Assembly (NCBI GenBank): GCA_964453115.1
Contig: CAYVRT010000019.1
Span: 10,229-74,228, forward strand
Length of the DNA stretch: 64,000 bases
Reading direction: 5' to 3'
Origin: JAIWNK01 sp964453115
GTDB taxonomy: Bacteria; Chloroflexota; Anaerolineae; Anaerolineales; Anaerolineaceae
Positions 48,957 to 58,314 of this stretch are shown here, piece by piece. Position 1 is the stretch's first letter. The number at the start of each line of letters is the position of its first letter. The notes under the pieces were generated by a model, which saw only the letters and a list, made by a program, of their open reading frames with translations, was not told the origin of the DNA and ran no database searches. The position numbers and the translations under genes are program-made.

Positions 48957-49792
48957 TTCGTTTCTGCCTCATACGGGAGAGATACACCATCCGGTTGACA
49001 GGTGGGGCAAAAATGTGTGCCACGTTGCCCGACCCGGCAGCGGATGATGAGCGTGCCACACACCAGGCAGGCCTGTCCGGTGCGCTGATAGACTCGAAAA
49101 TAGTTCTGAAAACTACCGCCGCGATAGACCCAATCAATGCTTGCACCATTGCGGCGGATGCCCTCTTGCAAGGCGGCCCGGATTGCAGTCAACAAGCGCT
49201 CCGCTTCCACCAGGGTCAAGGTATCCGAACGGCGCAACGGGTGCAGCCCGGCGCGGTGCAGCGCCTCATCGGTGTAGATATTGCCCAACCCGGCCAAAAA
49301 ATGCTGGTCGAGCAGCAATGGCTTCAATTGCCGTCGCACGCGTTGCAGGCGCGCCCACAAGGCCGCACCGGTCAGCATCTCATCCAGCGGCTCGGGCCCC
49401 AAATCTGCCAGGGCTGCCACCGCATCTTCCACCCACCAGGCACGCCCAAACTTGCGCGGGTCATTGAAGGCCAGCTGCTCCCCATCCTCAAACACAAGTC
49501 GCAAGCGATCATGCGGTTGCGGGGCTGCTGTTTGCGCTTCCAGGCGCAAATCGCCGCTCATCCGCAAATGCAGCAGCAATGCCCCAGCATCAAATTGCAG
49601 CACAATCCACTTTGCCCGGCGAGATACACTGCGCACCTGCTGCCCGGCCAGGCAATCGCCCAAAGCCTGTGCTTCCGCGCCGCGCAGCATCGGCGGCCAC
49701 AGCACCTGCACCCCCGTCACACGCCGTCCCGGCAACGCCCCGCCATCGCAAAGCCGGCGCACAATCGTTTCGACTTCGGGCAGTTCAGGCAT
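48953..49792 (-). CDS. mutM: Formamidopyrimidine-DNA glycosylase (Fpg/MutM)
   Basis: Base-excision repair glycosylase/AP lyase for oxidised purines. The 279-residue product begins with the catalytic N-terminal Pro-Glu (MPELPEVETIVRRL), contains the conserved Lys (RRAKWIVL), a helix-two-turn-helix (QHFLAGLGNIYTDEALHRAGLHP), and the C-terminal zinc finger (CLVCGTLIIRCRVGQRGTHFCPTC). It is 6 bp downstream of prs. Confidence 0.95.
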   Translation of the reverse strand: MPELPEVETIVRRLCDGGALPGRRVTGVQVLWPPMLRGAEAQALGDCLAGQQVRSVSRRAKWIVLQFDAGALLLHLRMSGDLRLEAQTAAPQPHDRLRLVFEDGEQLAFNDPRKFGRAWWVEDAVAALADLGPEPLDEMLTGAALWARLQRVRRQLKPLLLDQHFLAGLGNIYTDEALHRAGLHPLRRSDTLTLVEAERLLTAIRAALQEGIRRNGASIDWVYRGGSFQNYFRVYQRTGQACLVCGTLIIRCRVGQRGTHFCPTCQPDGVSLPYEAETK

Positions 49793-49798
49793 TCGTCC

Positions 49799-50782
49799 CT
49801 ACTCGTTGAACAACTCGCCAACACTGCGCCCTTCATTGGCGCGGCGGATGACCTCGGCCAGCAAGTCGGCAACCGTTAAAATACGCAACCGCCCGCCAAA
49901 AATGGTCATCTTTTCCAGGCCAATCGGCACCGAATCGGTTGTGATGAACTCCGTCACCGGCAAAGCGGCCATGCGCTCAGCTGCGCTAGCCGAAAGCACC
50001 GGATGCACAAAAGAGACATACACATCCCGCGCCCCGCGCTCGCGCACCAAGTTGACGGCCTGGACAATGGAGCCGCCAGTATCAATCTCATCATCCACCA
50101 GAATGACATCCCGCCCGTTCACATCACCAATCAGGTTCAGGGCCTGTGCCCTGGAATCGTTGCCCGTGCGACGTTTTTCGATGAAATTGAGCGGCAGGTT
50201 GAGTGTGGCAGCGTAGTTGCGGGCCTTCTTGGCAAAGCCCAGGTCAGCCGCCACCACAACTGGCGAATGCATTTGTGGCATTTTATCGCGGAGATAGGCC
50301 GTCAAAATATAAAAGGCCGTCAACACATCGCCCGGAATGGAGAAAAAGCCCTGAATTTGTGAGGCGTGCAAATCAAGCGTGATATAGCGGTCGGCCCCAG
50401 CGACTTGAATCATATCCGCAATCAGGCGGGCCGTAATGGGGACGCGTGGCTGATCTTTTTTATCCGAGCGGGCATAGCACAAATAGGGAATGACCGCCGT
50501 AATGCGCGCGGCTGAATCCAGGCGCAAGGTTTGCATCAGGATGAGCAATTCCATCAAGTTGCGGTGCACCGGCGCCGAAGTCGTTTGAATGACGTAACAA
50601 TCCTGACCACGCACGCTGCCATGCAGCTTGACAAACAGGTTCTCATTCGGGAAGCTGACAATCTCGCGTTCGCACAGGGGCTGATTCAAATAACGCGCCA
50701 CTCGCTCTGCCAGCTGCGGGCAGGCTGTGCCAGCATAGAGCTTGATATTGCCATACTGCATTCGCTCATGACGCACGTTCAT
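49799..50782 (-). CDS. prs: Ribose-phosphate pyrophosphokinase
   Basis: Makes PRPP from ribose 5-phosphate and ATP. The 327-residue product has the flexible-loop/ATP region (PYLCYARSDKKDQPRVPITARL), DLHASQIQGFF and the PRPP-binding loop ILVDDEIDTGGSI. The usual loop has VDDIIDTGGT; here an Ile is replaced by Glu and Thr by Ser. GGAGGAACC precedes ATG 50782, inside the end of the GNAT gene (17-bp overlap). Confidence 0.93.
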   Translation of the reverse strand: MNVRHERMQYGNIKLYAGTACPQLAERVARYLNQPLCEREIVSFPNENLFVKLHGSVRGQDCYVIQTTSAPVHRNLMELLILMQTLRLDSAARITAVIPYLCYARSDKKDQPRVPITARLIADMIQVAGADRYITLDLHASQIQGFFSIPGDVLTAFYILTAYLRDKMPQMHSPVVVAADLGFAKKARNYAATLNLPLNFIEKRRTGNDSRAQALNLIGDVNGRDVILVDDEIDTGGSIVQAVNLVRERGARDVYVSFVHPVLSASAAERMAALPVTEFITTDSVPIGLEKMTIFGGRLRILTVADLLAEVIRRANEGRSVGELFNE

Positions 50783-51323
50783 GGTTCCTCCCCGCTTCCC
50801 ATTCGCTACGCAAAACGCTCATCATCAGCACGTCCACATAGCGCCCATATTTGTACATATCCTGCCGCAAAAGACCTTCCTGCACAAAGCCAACCGCCCG
50901 ATACGAACGGATGGCGCGCTCATTATCCGCATGGACTTGCAGGTAAATGCGGTTCAGGTTCAACATTCCAAAGCCATAGTCCAGCATCAAGGCCATTGCT
51001 TTGCGGCCCCAGCCCTTGCCCAGGCAATCTTTCTCGCCAATCAAAATGCCCACTTCTGCCGAATGGTTAAACACATCCAACTCGTGAAAGCTGATGTTGC
51101 CAATATGCCGCCATTCCTGCCCGTTTTGCACCTCAATCCCCAGCACCTGTTCATTGGGTGCCCGCTGCACCATGCGGTCGTACCATTGTTCTTCTGCCGC
51201 CAGTGACATGGGAGAGCGCACCAACAAATACTGCGATACCTCACGGTCGTTAATCCACACCACACAGCGCGCCATGTCGCTGCGCTCCAATGCCCGCAGG
51301 CGGATCCCTTGCCCAAGAATCAT
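50766..51323 (-). CDS. GNAT family N-acetyltransferase (RimJ/RimL type)
   Basis: A 185-residue acetyltransferase with the GNAT fold (IRLRALERSDMARCVVWIND, the acetyl-CoA loop GKGWGRKAMALMLDYGF, and NLNRIYLQVHADNERAIRSYRAVGF). The substrate may be a protein N-terminus, amino acid or polyamine. It lies 18 bp after aspS and overlaps prs by 17 bp. Confidence 0.88.
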   Translation of the reverse strand: MILGQGIRLRALERSDMARCVVWINDREVSQYLLVRSPMSLAAEEQWYDRMVQRAPNEQVLGIEVQNGQEWRHIGNISFHELDVFNHSAEVGILIGEKDCLGKGWGRKAMALMLDYGFGMLNLNRIYLQVHADNERAIRSYRAVGFVQEGLLRQDMYKYGRYVDVLMMSVLRSEWEAGRNHERAS

Positions 51324-51341
51324 GGTTTTTTCTCCTTCCAG

Positions 51342-52661
51342 TTACGGGTTGAGGCGTGTTGGCCCACGGAACAGGTAGACCGTCTCGCGAATGTTGTTAA
51401 TGCCCAACAAGACCATGAGCAGGCGCGACAGCCCCAACCCAAAGCCGCCATGCGCTGGACAACCATAGCGGAAGAAATCAAGGTAGAACTGAATCGGTTC
51501 CAGGTGCAGCCCTTTCTCCAGGGCCTGCTTTTCCAGCACCTCAACGCGATGCTCGCGCTGTGCGCCGGTTGTAATTTCCAACCCCGAGGCCAACAGGTCA
51601 TAGCTGCGGGTCAGGCCAGGGTTTTCGGGGTGACGCATGTGATAGAAGGGCCGGACTGCAATCGGCCAATCGGTGACAAAGACAAAGTCATGGTCAAAGG
51701 CTTCTTTGACATAAGCACCCAGTTCCCGTTCACCGCCCGGGTCAATATCGCCCTTCTTTTCGGGTGGCAGCTGATAGCCGCGCTCTTTGAGGATGCGCAC
51801 CGCCTCGGCCATGGGAATGCGCGGGAACGGCAGGGTGGGAATAACAATTTCCCGCCCCAACAGCTGTGCAATTACATCTCCCAATTCATCCTTGACGCGC
51901 CGGTAGGTATATTGCAACCAGCGCTCCTGAAAGGCCATCACATCCTCGTGCGACTCAATCCAGGACATTTCCATATCCACGCCGGTGAATTCGGTCATGT
52001 GCCGCGAGGTGAAAGATGGGTCGGCGCGGAAGACCGGGCCAATCTCAAACACGCGGTCAAAACCAGCGGCCATTGCCATCTGCTTGTAAAACTGTGGTGA
52101 TTGCGCCAAATAGGCCTTGCGGTCAAAGTAATCAATGGTGAACAGTTCTGCGCCGCTCTCACTTGGGGTGCCCATAATCTTGGGCGAATGGATTTCAATG
52201 AAGCGGTTTTGCAACCAGTATTCACGCATCGCCTGCTCAACCAACGTTTGCACCTGGAAGAGAAGCAAGTTCTGGGCGCGGCGCAAATCCAGGTAGCGCC
52301 AATCGAGGCGAATATCAATCGCCGGCAAGGTCTCGGCGAAGGGGTCAATCGGCAAGGGGGAAACAGCCAGGTTTTCCACCGTCAGGGTTTCGAGCTGCAC
52401 TTCCAACCCACCCAGCTTGACAACCGGGTTATCGGCCACGGTGCCGGTAATCGTCAGCGCACTTTCGGTCGTCAGCGCGGAAATGCGCTCTGCCATTTGC
52501 GAGTCGTTCGGCTTATAAAAGGCTACCTGCGCCAGGCCAGTCGTATCGCGCAAAATGAGAAATTGCATCTTCTTCTGGTCGCGCAGCGTCTGCAAATGTC
52601 CTTGCAGTTTCACGCGCTGCCCAACCATTTGACGCAAATCTTTAATCCAGGTTCGTTCCAT
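51342..52661 (-). CDS. aspS: Aspartyl-tRNA synthetase, short archaeal type (likely non-discriminating)
   Basis: A 439-residue class IIb synthetase with an N-terminal OB-fold (anticodon binding; TWIKDLRQMVGQRVKLQGHLQTLRD) and class II motifs (RYLDLRRAQ; ESGAELFTIDYFDRKAYLAQSPQFYKQ; GGFGLGLSRLLMVLLG). It lacks the ~120-residue GAD insertion of bacterial AspRS. In this architecture the enzyme often charges both tRNA-Asp and tRNA-Asn; specificity is not proven here. It leads the six-gene minus-strand operon. Confidence 0.9.
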   Translation of the reverse strand: MERTWIKDLRQMVGQRVKLQGHLQTLRDQKKMQFLILRDTTGLAQVAFYKPNDSQMAERISALTTESALTITGTVADNPVVKLGGLEVQLETLTVENLAVSPLPIDPFAETLPAIDIRLDWRYLDLRRAQNLLLFQVQTLVEQAMREYWLQNRFIEIHSPKIMGTPSESGAELFTIDYFDRKAYLAQSPQFYKQMAMAAGFDRVFEIGPVFRADPSFTSRHMTEFTGVDMEMSWIESHEDVMAFQERWLQYTYRRVKDELGDVIAQLLGREIVIPTLPFPRIPMAEAVRILKERGYQLPPEKKGDIDPGGERELGAYVKEAFDHDFVFVTDWPIAVRPFYHMRHPENPGLTRSYDLLASGLEITTGAQREHRVEVLEKQALEKGLHLEPIQFYLDFFRYGCPAHGGFGLGLSRLLMVLLGINNIRETVYLFRGPTRLNP

Positions 52662-52694
52662 AATAGCTCTCCATTTTCATAGCAATTGCCTGCA

Positions 52695-52700
52695 ATTATA
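52695..52700 (-). promoter_or_regulatory. -10 element of the aspS operon
   Basis: Minus-strand GGGCTATAAT (TATAAT at 52700-52695), about 34 bp upstream of ATG 52661, with TGGAGAG as ribosome-binding site. -35 is poor; it lies near the 3' end of meaB. Confidence 0.5.
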
Positions 52701-52739
52701 GCCCGATTCCGCTAAAAAATGGAGAAACTGAACAAACTG

Positions 52740-53750
52740 CTACGCCCCGCCAAGCAGCCGATCCAGAGCGGCATAGGGCGAAAGCTGCCGGGCTGCCAGC
52801 TGCTCAAAGACCTGCGCATAGAGGCCGTCGGGCAGGCTCTGCTGCCAGCGTTGCATCAGTGTCGCCTGCACCAGCATCTCCAATTCGGTTTGCAATCGGG
52901 CTGCCTCGCGGCGGGCCCATTCGCCGCTGCGCCGCAAATAGTCGGCGTGCTGATCCACCGCCTGCATCAACTCCAGCACGCCCAACCCGGTTGTTGCCAC
53001 CAGGCGCAGCACCGGCGGCAGCCACCATTCGAAGGGCGCTTCCACTGCCCCCACATCCCCCCCGCTGCCATGATGCCCAGCAAAGGCCCGGCGCGTGGGG
53101 TGCGCCAGTTCCAGCATGGCACGCAGGGCGCGCTCGGTGTTGTCCACTCCGGGCCGGTCGGCCTTGTTGACCACCAGTACATCGGCGATCTCCAAAATGC
53201 CCGCCTTAATCGCCTGAATATCATCGCCCATGCCGGGCGATTCGACCACCAGGGTTGTGTGTGCGAGGCGCGCAATATCCACTTCCGATTGGCCAGCCCC
53301 AACGGTCTCGATCAGAATCAGGTCAAAACCAGCAGCATCCAGCACCTGCACCACATCAGCCGTGCTGCGGGCCAACCCGCCCAGTGCACCGCGCGCCGCC
53401 ATCGAGCGGATGAAGACCCCCGGGTCACCGGTCAGGTCACGCATCCGCACCCGGTCCCCCAACACTGCCCCGCCCGTGAACGGGCTGGAAGGATCTACCG
53501 CCACCACCGCCACGCGGCGCGGCAATTCACCCGGCGGCGGATGCCGATAGGCATAGGCCAGACGGTTGACCAGGGATGATTTTCCCGTCCCCGGGCTGCC
53601 CGTCACCCCGACCAAGTGCGCCCTGCCCGTATGTGGGAACAAATCATTCAGCGCCAGCCGCCCAGCAGGAGTCTGGTTCTCCACCTGCGTCAACAGGCGC
53701 GCCAGAGCCAGGCGGTCTCCCGCCAGCACACCCTCGCTCGCGCTGCTCAT
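52740..53750 (-). CDS. meaB: MeaB/ArgK-type G-protein chaperone of B12-dependent mutase
   Basis: GTPase that protects and reloads AdoCbl-dependent acyl-CoA mutases. The ~336-residue product has Walker A GVTGSPGTGKSSLVNRL, VAVVAVDPSSPFTGGAVLGDRVRM, the GTPase base motif NKADRPG, and TVGAGQSEVDIA. ATG 53750 is preferred; TTG 53756 directly follows the previous stop. It is immediately downstream of the mutase B12-binding subunit. Confidence 0.93.
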   Translation of the reverse strand: MSSASEGVLAGDRLALARLLTQVENQTPAGRLALNDLFPHTGRAHLVGVTGSPGTGKSSLVNRLAYAYRHPPPGELPRRVAVVAVDPSSPFTGGAVLGDRVRMRDLTGDPGVFIRSMAARGALGGLARSTADVVQVLDAAGFDLILIETVGAGQSEVDIARLAHTTLVVESPGMGDDIQAIKAGILEIADVLVVNKADRPGVDNTERALRAMLELAHPTRRAFAGHHGSGGDVGAVEAPFEWWLPPVLRLVATTGLGVLELMQAVDQHADYLRRSGEWARREAARLQTELEMLVQATLMQRWQQSLPDGLYAQVFEQLAARQLSPYAALDRLLGGA

Positions 53751-53756
53751 CGCCAA

Positions 53757-54152
53757 CTAACCGACCAACGCTTTTTCAATATCTTCAACAACCTGTGTCG
53801 TCGGCGTACCTGGCCCATAAACAGCCCGCACACCCATACCAAGCAAGGCTGGCACGTCCTGCTCGGGGATAATGCCGCCAACAAAGACATGCATCTCCAG
53901 CTGCCCATTGGCGCGCAGCAATTCAATCACCCGTGGGACAAGCGCCATATGCGCCCCCGACAGGATGGACAGCCCGACCGCATCCACATCTTCCTGCAAA
54001 GCTGCTTCAGCAATCATCTCCGGCGTTTGCCGCAAACCGGTATAAATCACTTCCATGCCGGCATCGCGCAAGGCCCGTGCCACCACTTTGGCACCCCGGT
54101 CATGACCATCCAGCCCTGGTTTGGCAATCAAGACACGAATTTTTCGCTCCAT
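53757..54152 (-). CDS. B12-binding subunit of an acyl-CoA mutase
   Basis: A 131-residue protein equal to the C-terminal B12-binding domain of methylmalonyl-CoA mutase. It has the DGHDRGAKVVARAL motif with the cobalt-ligand His, GLSILSGAH and VFVGGIIPEQDV. The family mates this small subunit with a separate large catalytic subunit, which is not in this window. AAGGAG precedes the start. Confidence 0.93.
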   Translation of the reverse strand: MERKIRVLIAKPGLDGHDRGAKVVARALRDAGMEVIYTGLRQTPEMIAEAALQEDVDAVGLSILSGAHMALVPRVIELLRANGQLEMHVFVGGIIPEQDVPALLGMGVRAVYGPGTPTTQVVEDIEKALVG

Positions 54153-54185
54153 GCAATGCTCCTTGGTTGTTCTATTGTCCGTTTA

Positions 54186-54213
54186 ATTATACCGCAAACT
54201 TGCCTTTCACCAA
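54186..54213 (-). promoter_or_regulatory. Promoter of the mutase small-subunit / meaB pair
   Basis: Minus strand TTGGTG (54213-54208), 16-bp spacer, GGTATAAT (TATAAT 54191-54186), about 35 bp upstream of the start codon. Confidence 0.6.
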
Positions 54214-54223
54214 GCCAACAGGC

Positions 54224-55375
54224 TCAAAATTTGGGGCGCGCCACTGCCAACACTCGAAACGGCTCCACCACCCCCACTGTACCCGAAAAGAGGTGCAGTC
54301 GTTCAATCAGCGGCAGTGAAAACTCCTGTCCATGTGGCACCAATACCTCCCCAACTTTGGAGCAAACATCTTCATCAGCAATCATCCCAATCTCCAACTG
54401 CGACATGCCCACCATGCGCACATCCCACTCACGATTCAAAATCTCATGCTCACCCAAAGCCTGCACCACAACCGGGTTGTAGCGGCGGTTGTGCAAACGC
54501 ATGTGTTGTTGAACGGCCTCATGAATCATGCCAGATTGAGCCATGCGGTCGTAATCTACAGCCACCTTCAAAATCTGAGCGCCAAGTTCCACGCGGCGTT
54601 GCTCTGAACCTGCGGGTTCACCGGAGAATTCTTCGTAGGGTTTGGCCTGTTGCCGAATGATTTCAGCCACCACACCAATGCGCGGGATGGATTGAAGCAG
54701 TTTGTACGCAATCATGGGATGAGAGGCATACATACTCTCTTCAATGCGCGTTAGCTCTTGATGAAGCGATGCCTTGCGCAAAACTTCATCCGGCAAAGCA
54801 ATGCAACCAATTTGCGATAACATGGCCGCCAATTGATACATCCAGGCATCATAGGTTTTGAGCGCAATGTTAATTTGGCGTACAATCTTGCGAATTCGCA
54901 AAGTCTGGCTAAATGCTGCCGGATTCGCCATTGCCAACACATCCGTCAACAGGCGAATGATACTGCTAAGCGTCTTTTCCATCAAATCGCGTTCCACGTG
55001 CAGCAAGCGATGTTGTTCCAACCCGGCATTGAGTGCATTCGCCATTGCTTCAGGAGAACAAGGTTTGGTTAAAAAGCGAAAGATATTTCCTTCGTTGATT
55101 GCATCAATTGCCTGATTCAACTCGGCATGGCCCGTCAACATCATCCGCACCGTATCCGGTGAAAGTTCACGGGCGCGCGTGAGAAACTGCACACCATCCA
55201 GGCCGGGCATACGAAAATCTGTGACGACAACTGCAAACGGCCCCTGTGCGGATAAAATTTCCAGCCCTTGCTCCCCACCCAACGCTGTTTCAACTTCAAA
55301 TTGCCCGCGCAATTGACGCTTATAGCCCGCCAGAATATTGGGCTCGTCATCTACAAATAAAATCTTTTCGCTCAT
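54224..55375 (-). CDS. Response regulator with a degenerate HD-type output domain
   Basis: A 383-residue protein. Residues 1-120 form a receiver domain (ILFVDDEPN, the phospho-acceptor Asp in VVVTDFRMPG, Lys in FLTKPC). Residues ~170-300 resemble an HD-GYP/HD domain, but the metal-binding HD pair is lost: the site that reads LHDIGKxGVPD in active proteins is LSQIGCIALPDEVL here. The remaining C-terminus is unassigned. ATG 55375 is set by AAGGTGA and the receiver start; the longer frame runs into the kinase gene. It is 4 bp downstream of the histidine kinase. Confidence 0.88.
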   Translation of the reverse strand: MSEKILFVDDEPNILAGYKRQLRGQFEVETALGGEQGLEILSAQGPFAVVVTDFRMPGLDGVQFLTRARELSPDTVRMMLTGHAELNQAIDAINEGNIFRFLTKPCSPEAMANALNAGLEQHRLLHVERDLMEKTLSSIIRLLTDVLAMANPAAFSQTLRIRKIVRQINIALKTYDAWMYQLAAMLSQIGCIALPDEVLRKASLHQELTRIEESMYASHPMIAYKLLQSIPRIGVVAEIIRQQAKPYEEFSGEPAGSEQRRVELGAQILKVAVDYDRMAQSGMIHEAVQQHMRLHNRRYNPVVVQALGEHEILNREWDVRMVGMSQLEIGMIADEDVCSKVGEVLVPHGQEFSLPLIERLHLFSGTVGVVEPFRVLAVARPKF

Positions 55376-55379
55376 GGTG

Positions 55380-58304
55380 TCACCTTCTCTGTGTATAAAT
55401 GGTTTGCGGGTTCGATTCCTGATCCAAATCCGCGGATGGATGAATCGGCAACCGAATGATGAAGGTTGTTCCTTTTCCCAGTTCGGTTTCAAAGCTCAAA
55501 TCGCCTTTATGCTTGATCACAATAATATCGTAAGCGATTGCCAATCCCTGTCCTGTTCCTTTGCCCACCTCCTTGGTTGTAAAAAATGGTTCAAAAACCC
55601 GGCTGCGCACTACTTCTGGAATGCCGGTACCCGAATCGGCGATGCGCACCTCTACCCAATCCCCCACCTGACGTGTACCAAGTCGCAACACTCCCTTTTG
55701 CTGACCATCACTTCCGACCACATCCCGAATGGCATCCACCCCATTCATAATGACATTTAAAAACACCTGATTGATTTCCCCGGCAATACACACCACATTC
55801 GGCAAGTCTTCCACAAAATCTGTCTCGATCGTTGCAATATACTTCCATTCATTGCGCGTGACGGATAGTGTATCCTGCAAAGATTTATTGATGTTAATTG
55901 CGGACTTCTTGCGCAGCCCACCATGCGAAAAACTTTTCATCGCCCGCACAATCTCGCTCACGCGCTGCACACCTTCTAATGTTTGTTCCACTGCTGCGGG
56001 AATTTCAAGCGTGAGATACTCCAAATCCAAACCTTTCAATTCCATTTCCAGGCTTGCACACTCTGCCAACACCGCATCACCCTGCCCGCGACAGCGCAAC
56101 GCAAAACCACGATAAGCCTCAATCGCTTTTAGCAAATCTTCAAACGCCTGTTTCAAAAAATGCGTGTTATCTCCAATGTATTGAATTGGCGTGTTAATTT
56201 CATGGGCAATTCCAGCCGCAAGTTGACCAATGGATTCAAGGTTGCGGGCCTGTGCCAGACGACTTTCCAAAATCTGACGTTCTGTAATATCTGCGCCTAA
56301 AATAATGTAACCATTCAGTTGATTCTCATCGCCAAACATCGGGCTCACACTCATGCCGAGCACCCCCTCGCTGCCATCTACTCGCCGAAATCGCAGCGGA
56401 TCCAGGTAGATGGGGTGGCTGCCATTGCAATTATCCACCTCAAGCCGCAGAGTCTCCCAATCCAACACCGGTTGCAGGGCAATCAGTTGTTTACCAATCA
56501 CATCACTTGCCGATAGGCCAAGCACCTTTTCAGCCGTCGGATTCCAGCGCAGCACCTCCTGCATTGGTGAAATAACAATCAAAAGCGAAGATAGAGAGGC
56601 TATCAATTGCTCAATTTCACGGTTCGCCTTGCGCAAAGCTTCTTCTGCCAGACGGTGTTTGGTAATATCGCGCACCACGCCAATCACACCAATCAATTCA
56701 CCATCTGGCCCATAGTAGGGCGTCTTATGCGTCTCAACCAACAAAGGGGGATCCCCCGTCCAATTTTCATAAATCAATGGCTTGCCGCTGCTCAACACTT
56801 GTTGATCGGAGAGCCGAAACCGTTCTGCAAGCTCCGGAGCGTATAAATCTTCATCCCGATACGGTGCTGCATGGCTTTCAAATTTTAATCGGTTCTGTGC
56901 CTCAAACGCCGCGTTCCACCCCAAATAAACGCCCTGAGTATCTTTATAGAAAATCAAATCTGGAATTGAGTCCATCAGGCCACGCAGCAAAATCCGTTCC
57001 CGCTCCAGCAGCCTTTCAATTTGCTTTTGATCGGTGATATCAATTCCAATCGCCACAATGTATTGAGCATCTCTATTCGCATCCGTCAAGGTGGAACTCG
57101 TCCAGGCAATGGTTCGCTCCTGCCCCTCCTTGGTTACCCAATGGTTTGCAAATTGAAATGGGCTCAAACCAACCTGGATATTTGCCAGCAAGTCTTGTAA
57201 GATCTGTGAATCCTGCGACTGGATAAGGAATTCCCAGACCCGTTTTTGCACCATATCGCCGCTCGAATAGCCCAAAAACCGCTCAAAAGCGCGATTGACA
57301 CGCACCACATATCCCTGCCGATCAATCACAATCACCAAAGCATCCATTGTATCCAGAATGATCGAGTTGAAATTGCGTTCGGCAAGCAACTTCTGTTCGA
57401 TTCGCTCACGCTCTGCCACCTGACTGCGCAAACCCAAATTGGCACGTTCCAATTCATGAACGCGCTGCTGCATCACATATTCCAGGCGGTCCAACAAACA
57501 GGCCTGTGCCAGGGAAGCAGACATTTCTTCCACTGTCTGCCAAATTCCATCCAGAATCTCATCCTGCAAAGGTATATCTGGCAAAAAAAACAGGGCAAGC
57601 GCCTTAATCCGATAAGCCACGCCCATCCGCCAGGCCAACAAGCAAGGCCGGCCCTCCATTTTCAAATCTGGCACCAGCGTCGTAAGATCGCCAAAAAACC
57701 GATTCTCCAATCGTTCATACAATTCTTCAGCAGCTGCGCACAGAGTGCTCAAATGCGCATCTGAAAGCCCCGCCGCAACACAAACCCGCTCTTGCGGCAA
57801 ATCATCCTGAAACGTCACAAACGCACACCCCAGCATTGGGAAGGCGCCCATCAGATAATTGGCCCAAAAGCGGAGCAAATTGGCGGTGCTTGCCACGGTT
57901 TCTCCCACTGGAGCGAGGTTGGCAACCCGAGAAAGCCGATTGACACGGCTAAACAAAAACTGATCGGCAATGGATGCTGCTGTTATGTCGCGCAAAACCA
58001 TCAAATACGTCCCCTGGGCATCACCATCTACCGACAACACAGAGACGGCAGCTTCATAATATCGGTAGCTTTGCGCAAATGGCGTCACCAATTTCATTTT
58101 ATACATGCGCCCTGTTTCAAGGCATAAAGCCAACATTCCTGTTATTTCATCCTGCAACGCCTGCAAATCTTGTTCTGAATAGCGTTCCAACAGTTGTTGC
58201 GCCACACAATTGGCATAACCAATGACGCAATGACGATTGAGCAACAAAACCGGCAATGGTATTGCATCAATCCATGTTGTTGAAAAAGGAGCAAGATTTT
58301 TCAT
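55380..58304 (-). CDS. Multi-PAS sensor histidine kinase
   Basis: A ~974-residue cytoplasmic sensor kinase. It has an N-terminal PAS-like domain (~10-120), a GAF-like or unknown region (~140-310), and three more PAS domains (~340-720; e.g. LVIVIDRQGYVVRVNRAFERFLGYS). A HisKA domain follows with the phospho-His in GIAHEINTPIQYI, then a HATPase domain (NQVFLNVIMNGVDAI, ADSGTGIPE, GKGTGQGLAIAYDI). No membrane segment is visible. The start at 58304 has GAGAGG 6 nt upstream; ATG 58307 is too close. It pairs with the downstream degenerate-HD response regulator. Confidence 0.9.
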   Translation of the reverse strand: MKNLAPFSTTWIDAIPLPVLLLNRHCVIGYANCVAQQLLERYSEQDLQALQDEITGMLALCLETGRMYKMKLVTPFAQSYRYYEAAVSVLSVDGDAQGTYLMVLRDITAASIADQFLFSRVNRLSRVANLAPVGETVASTANLLRFWANYLMGAFPMLGCAFVTFQDDLPQERVCVAAGLSDAHLSTLCAAAEELYERLENRFFGDLTTLVPDLKMEGRPCLLAWRMGVAYRIKALALFFLPDIPLQDEILDGIWQTVEEMSASLAQACLLDRLEYVMQQRVHELERANLGLRSQVAERERIEQKLLAERNFNSIILDTMDALVIVIDRQGYVVRVNRAFERFLGYSSGDMVQKRVWEFLIQSQDSQILQDLLANIQVGLSPFQFANHWVTKEGQERTIAWTSSTLTDANRDAQYIVAIGIDITDQKQIERLLERERILLRGLMDSIPDLIFYKDTQGVYLGWNAAFEAQNRLKFESHAAPYRDEDLYAPELAERFRLSDQQVLSSGKPLIYENWTGDPPLLVETHKTPYYGPDGELIGVIGVVRDITKHRLAEEALRKANREIEQLIASLSSLLIVISPMQEVLRWNPTAEKVLGLSASDVIGKQLIALQPVLDWETLRLEVDNCNGSHPIYLDPLRFRRVDGSEGVLGMSVSPMFGDENQLNGYIILGADITERQILESRLAQARNLESIGQLAAGIAHEINTPIQYIGDNTHFLKQAFEDLLKAIEAYRGFALRCRGQGDAVLAECASLEMELKGLDLEYLTLEIPAAVEQTLEGVQRVSEIVRAMKSFSHGGLRKKSAININKSLQDTLSVTRNEWKYIATIETDFVEDLPNVVCIAGEINQVFLNVIMNGVDAIRDVVGSDGQQKGVLRLGTRQVGDWVEVRIADSGTGIPEVVRSRVFEPFFTTKEVGKGTGQGLAIAYDIIVIKHKGDLSFETELGKGTTFIIRLPIHPSADLDQESNPQTIYTQRR

Positions 58305-58314
58305 CATCAACCTC

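Noticed and set aside
49281..50216. 311-codon plus-strand frame opposite mutM and prs
   Set aside because: Antisense shadow; no motif, and both minus-strand genes are well supported.
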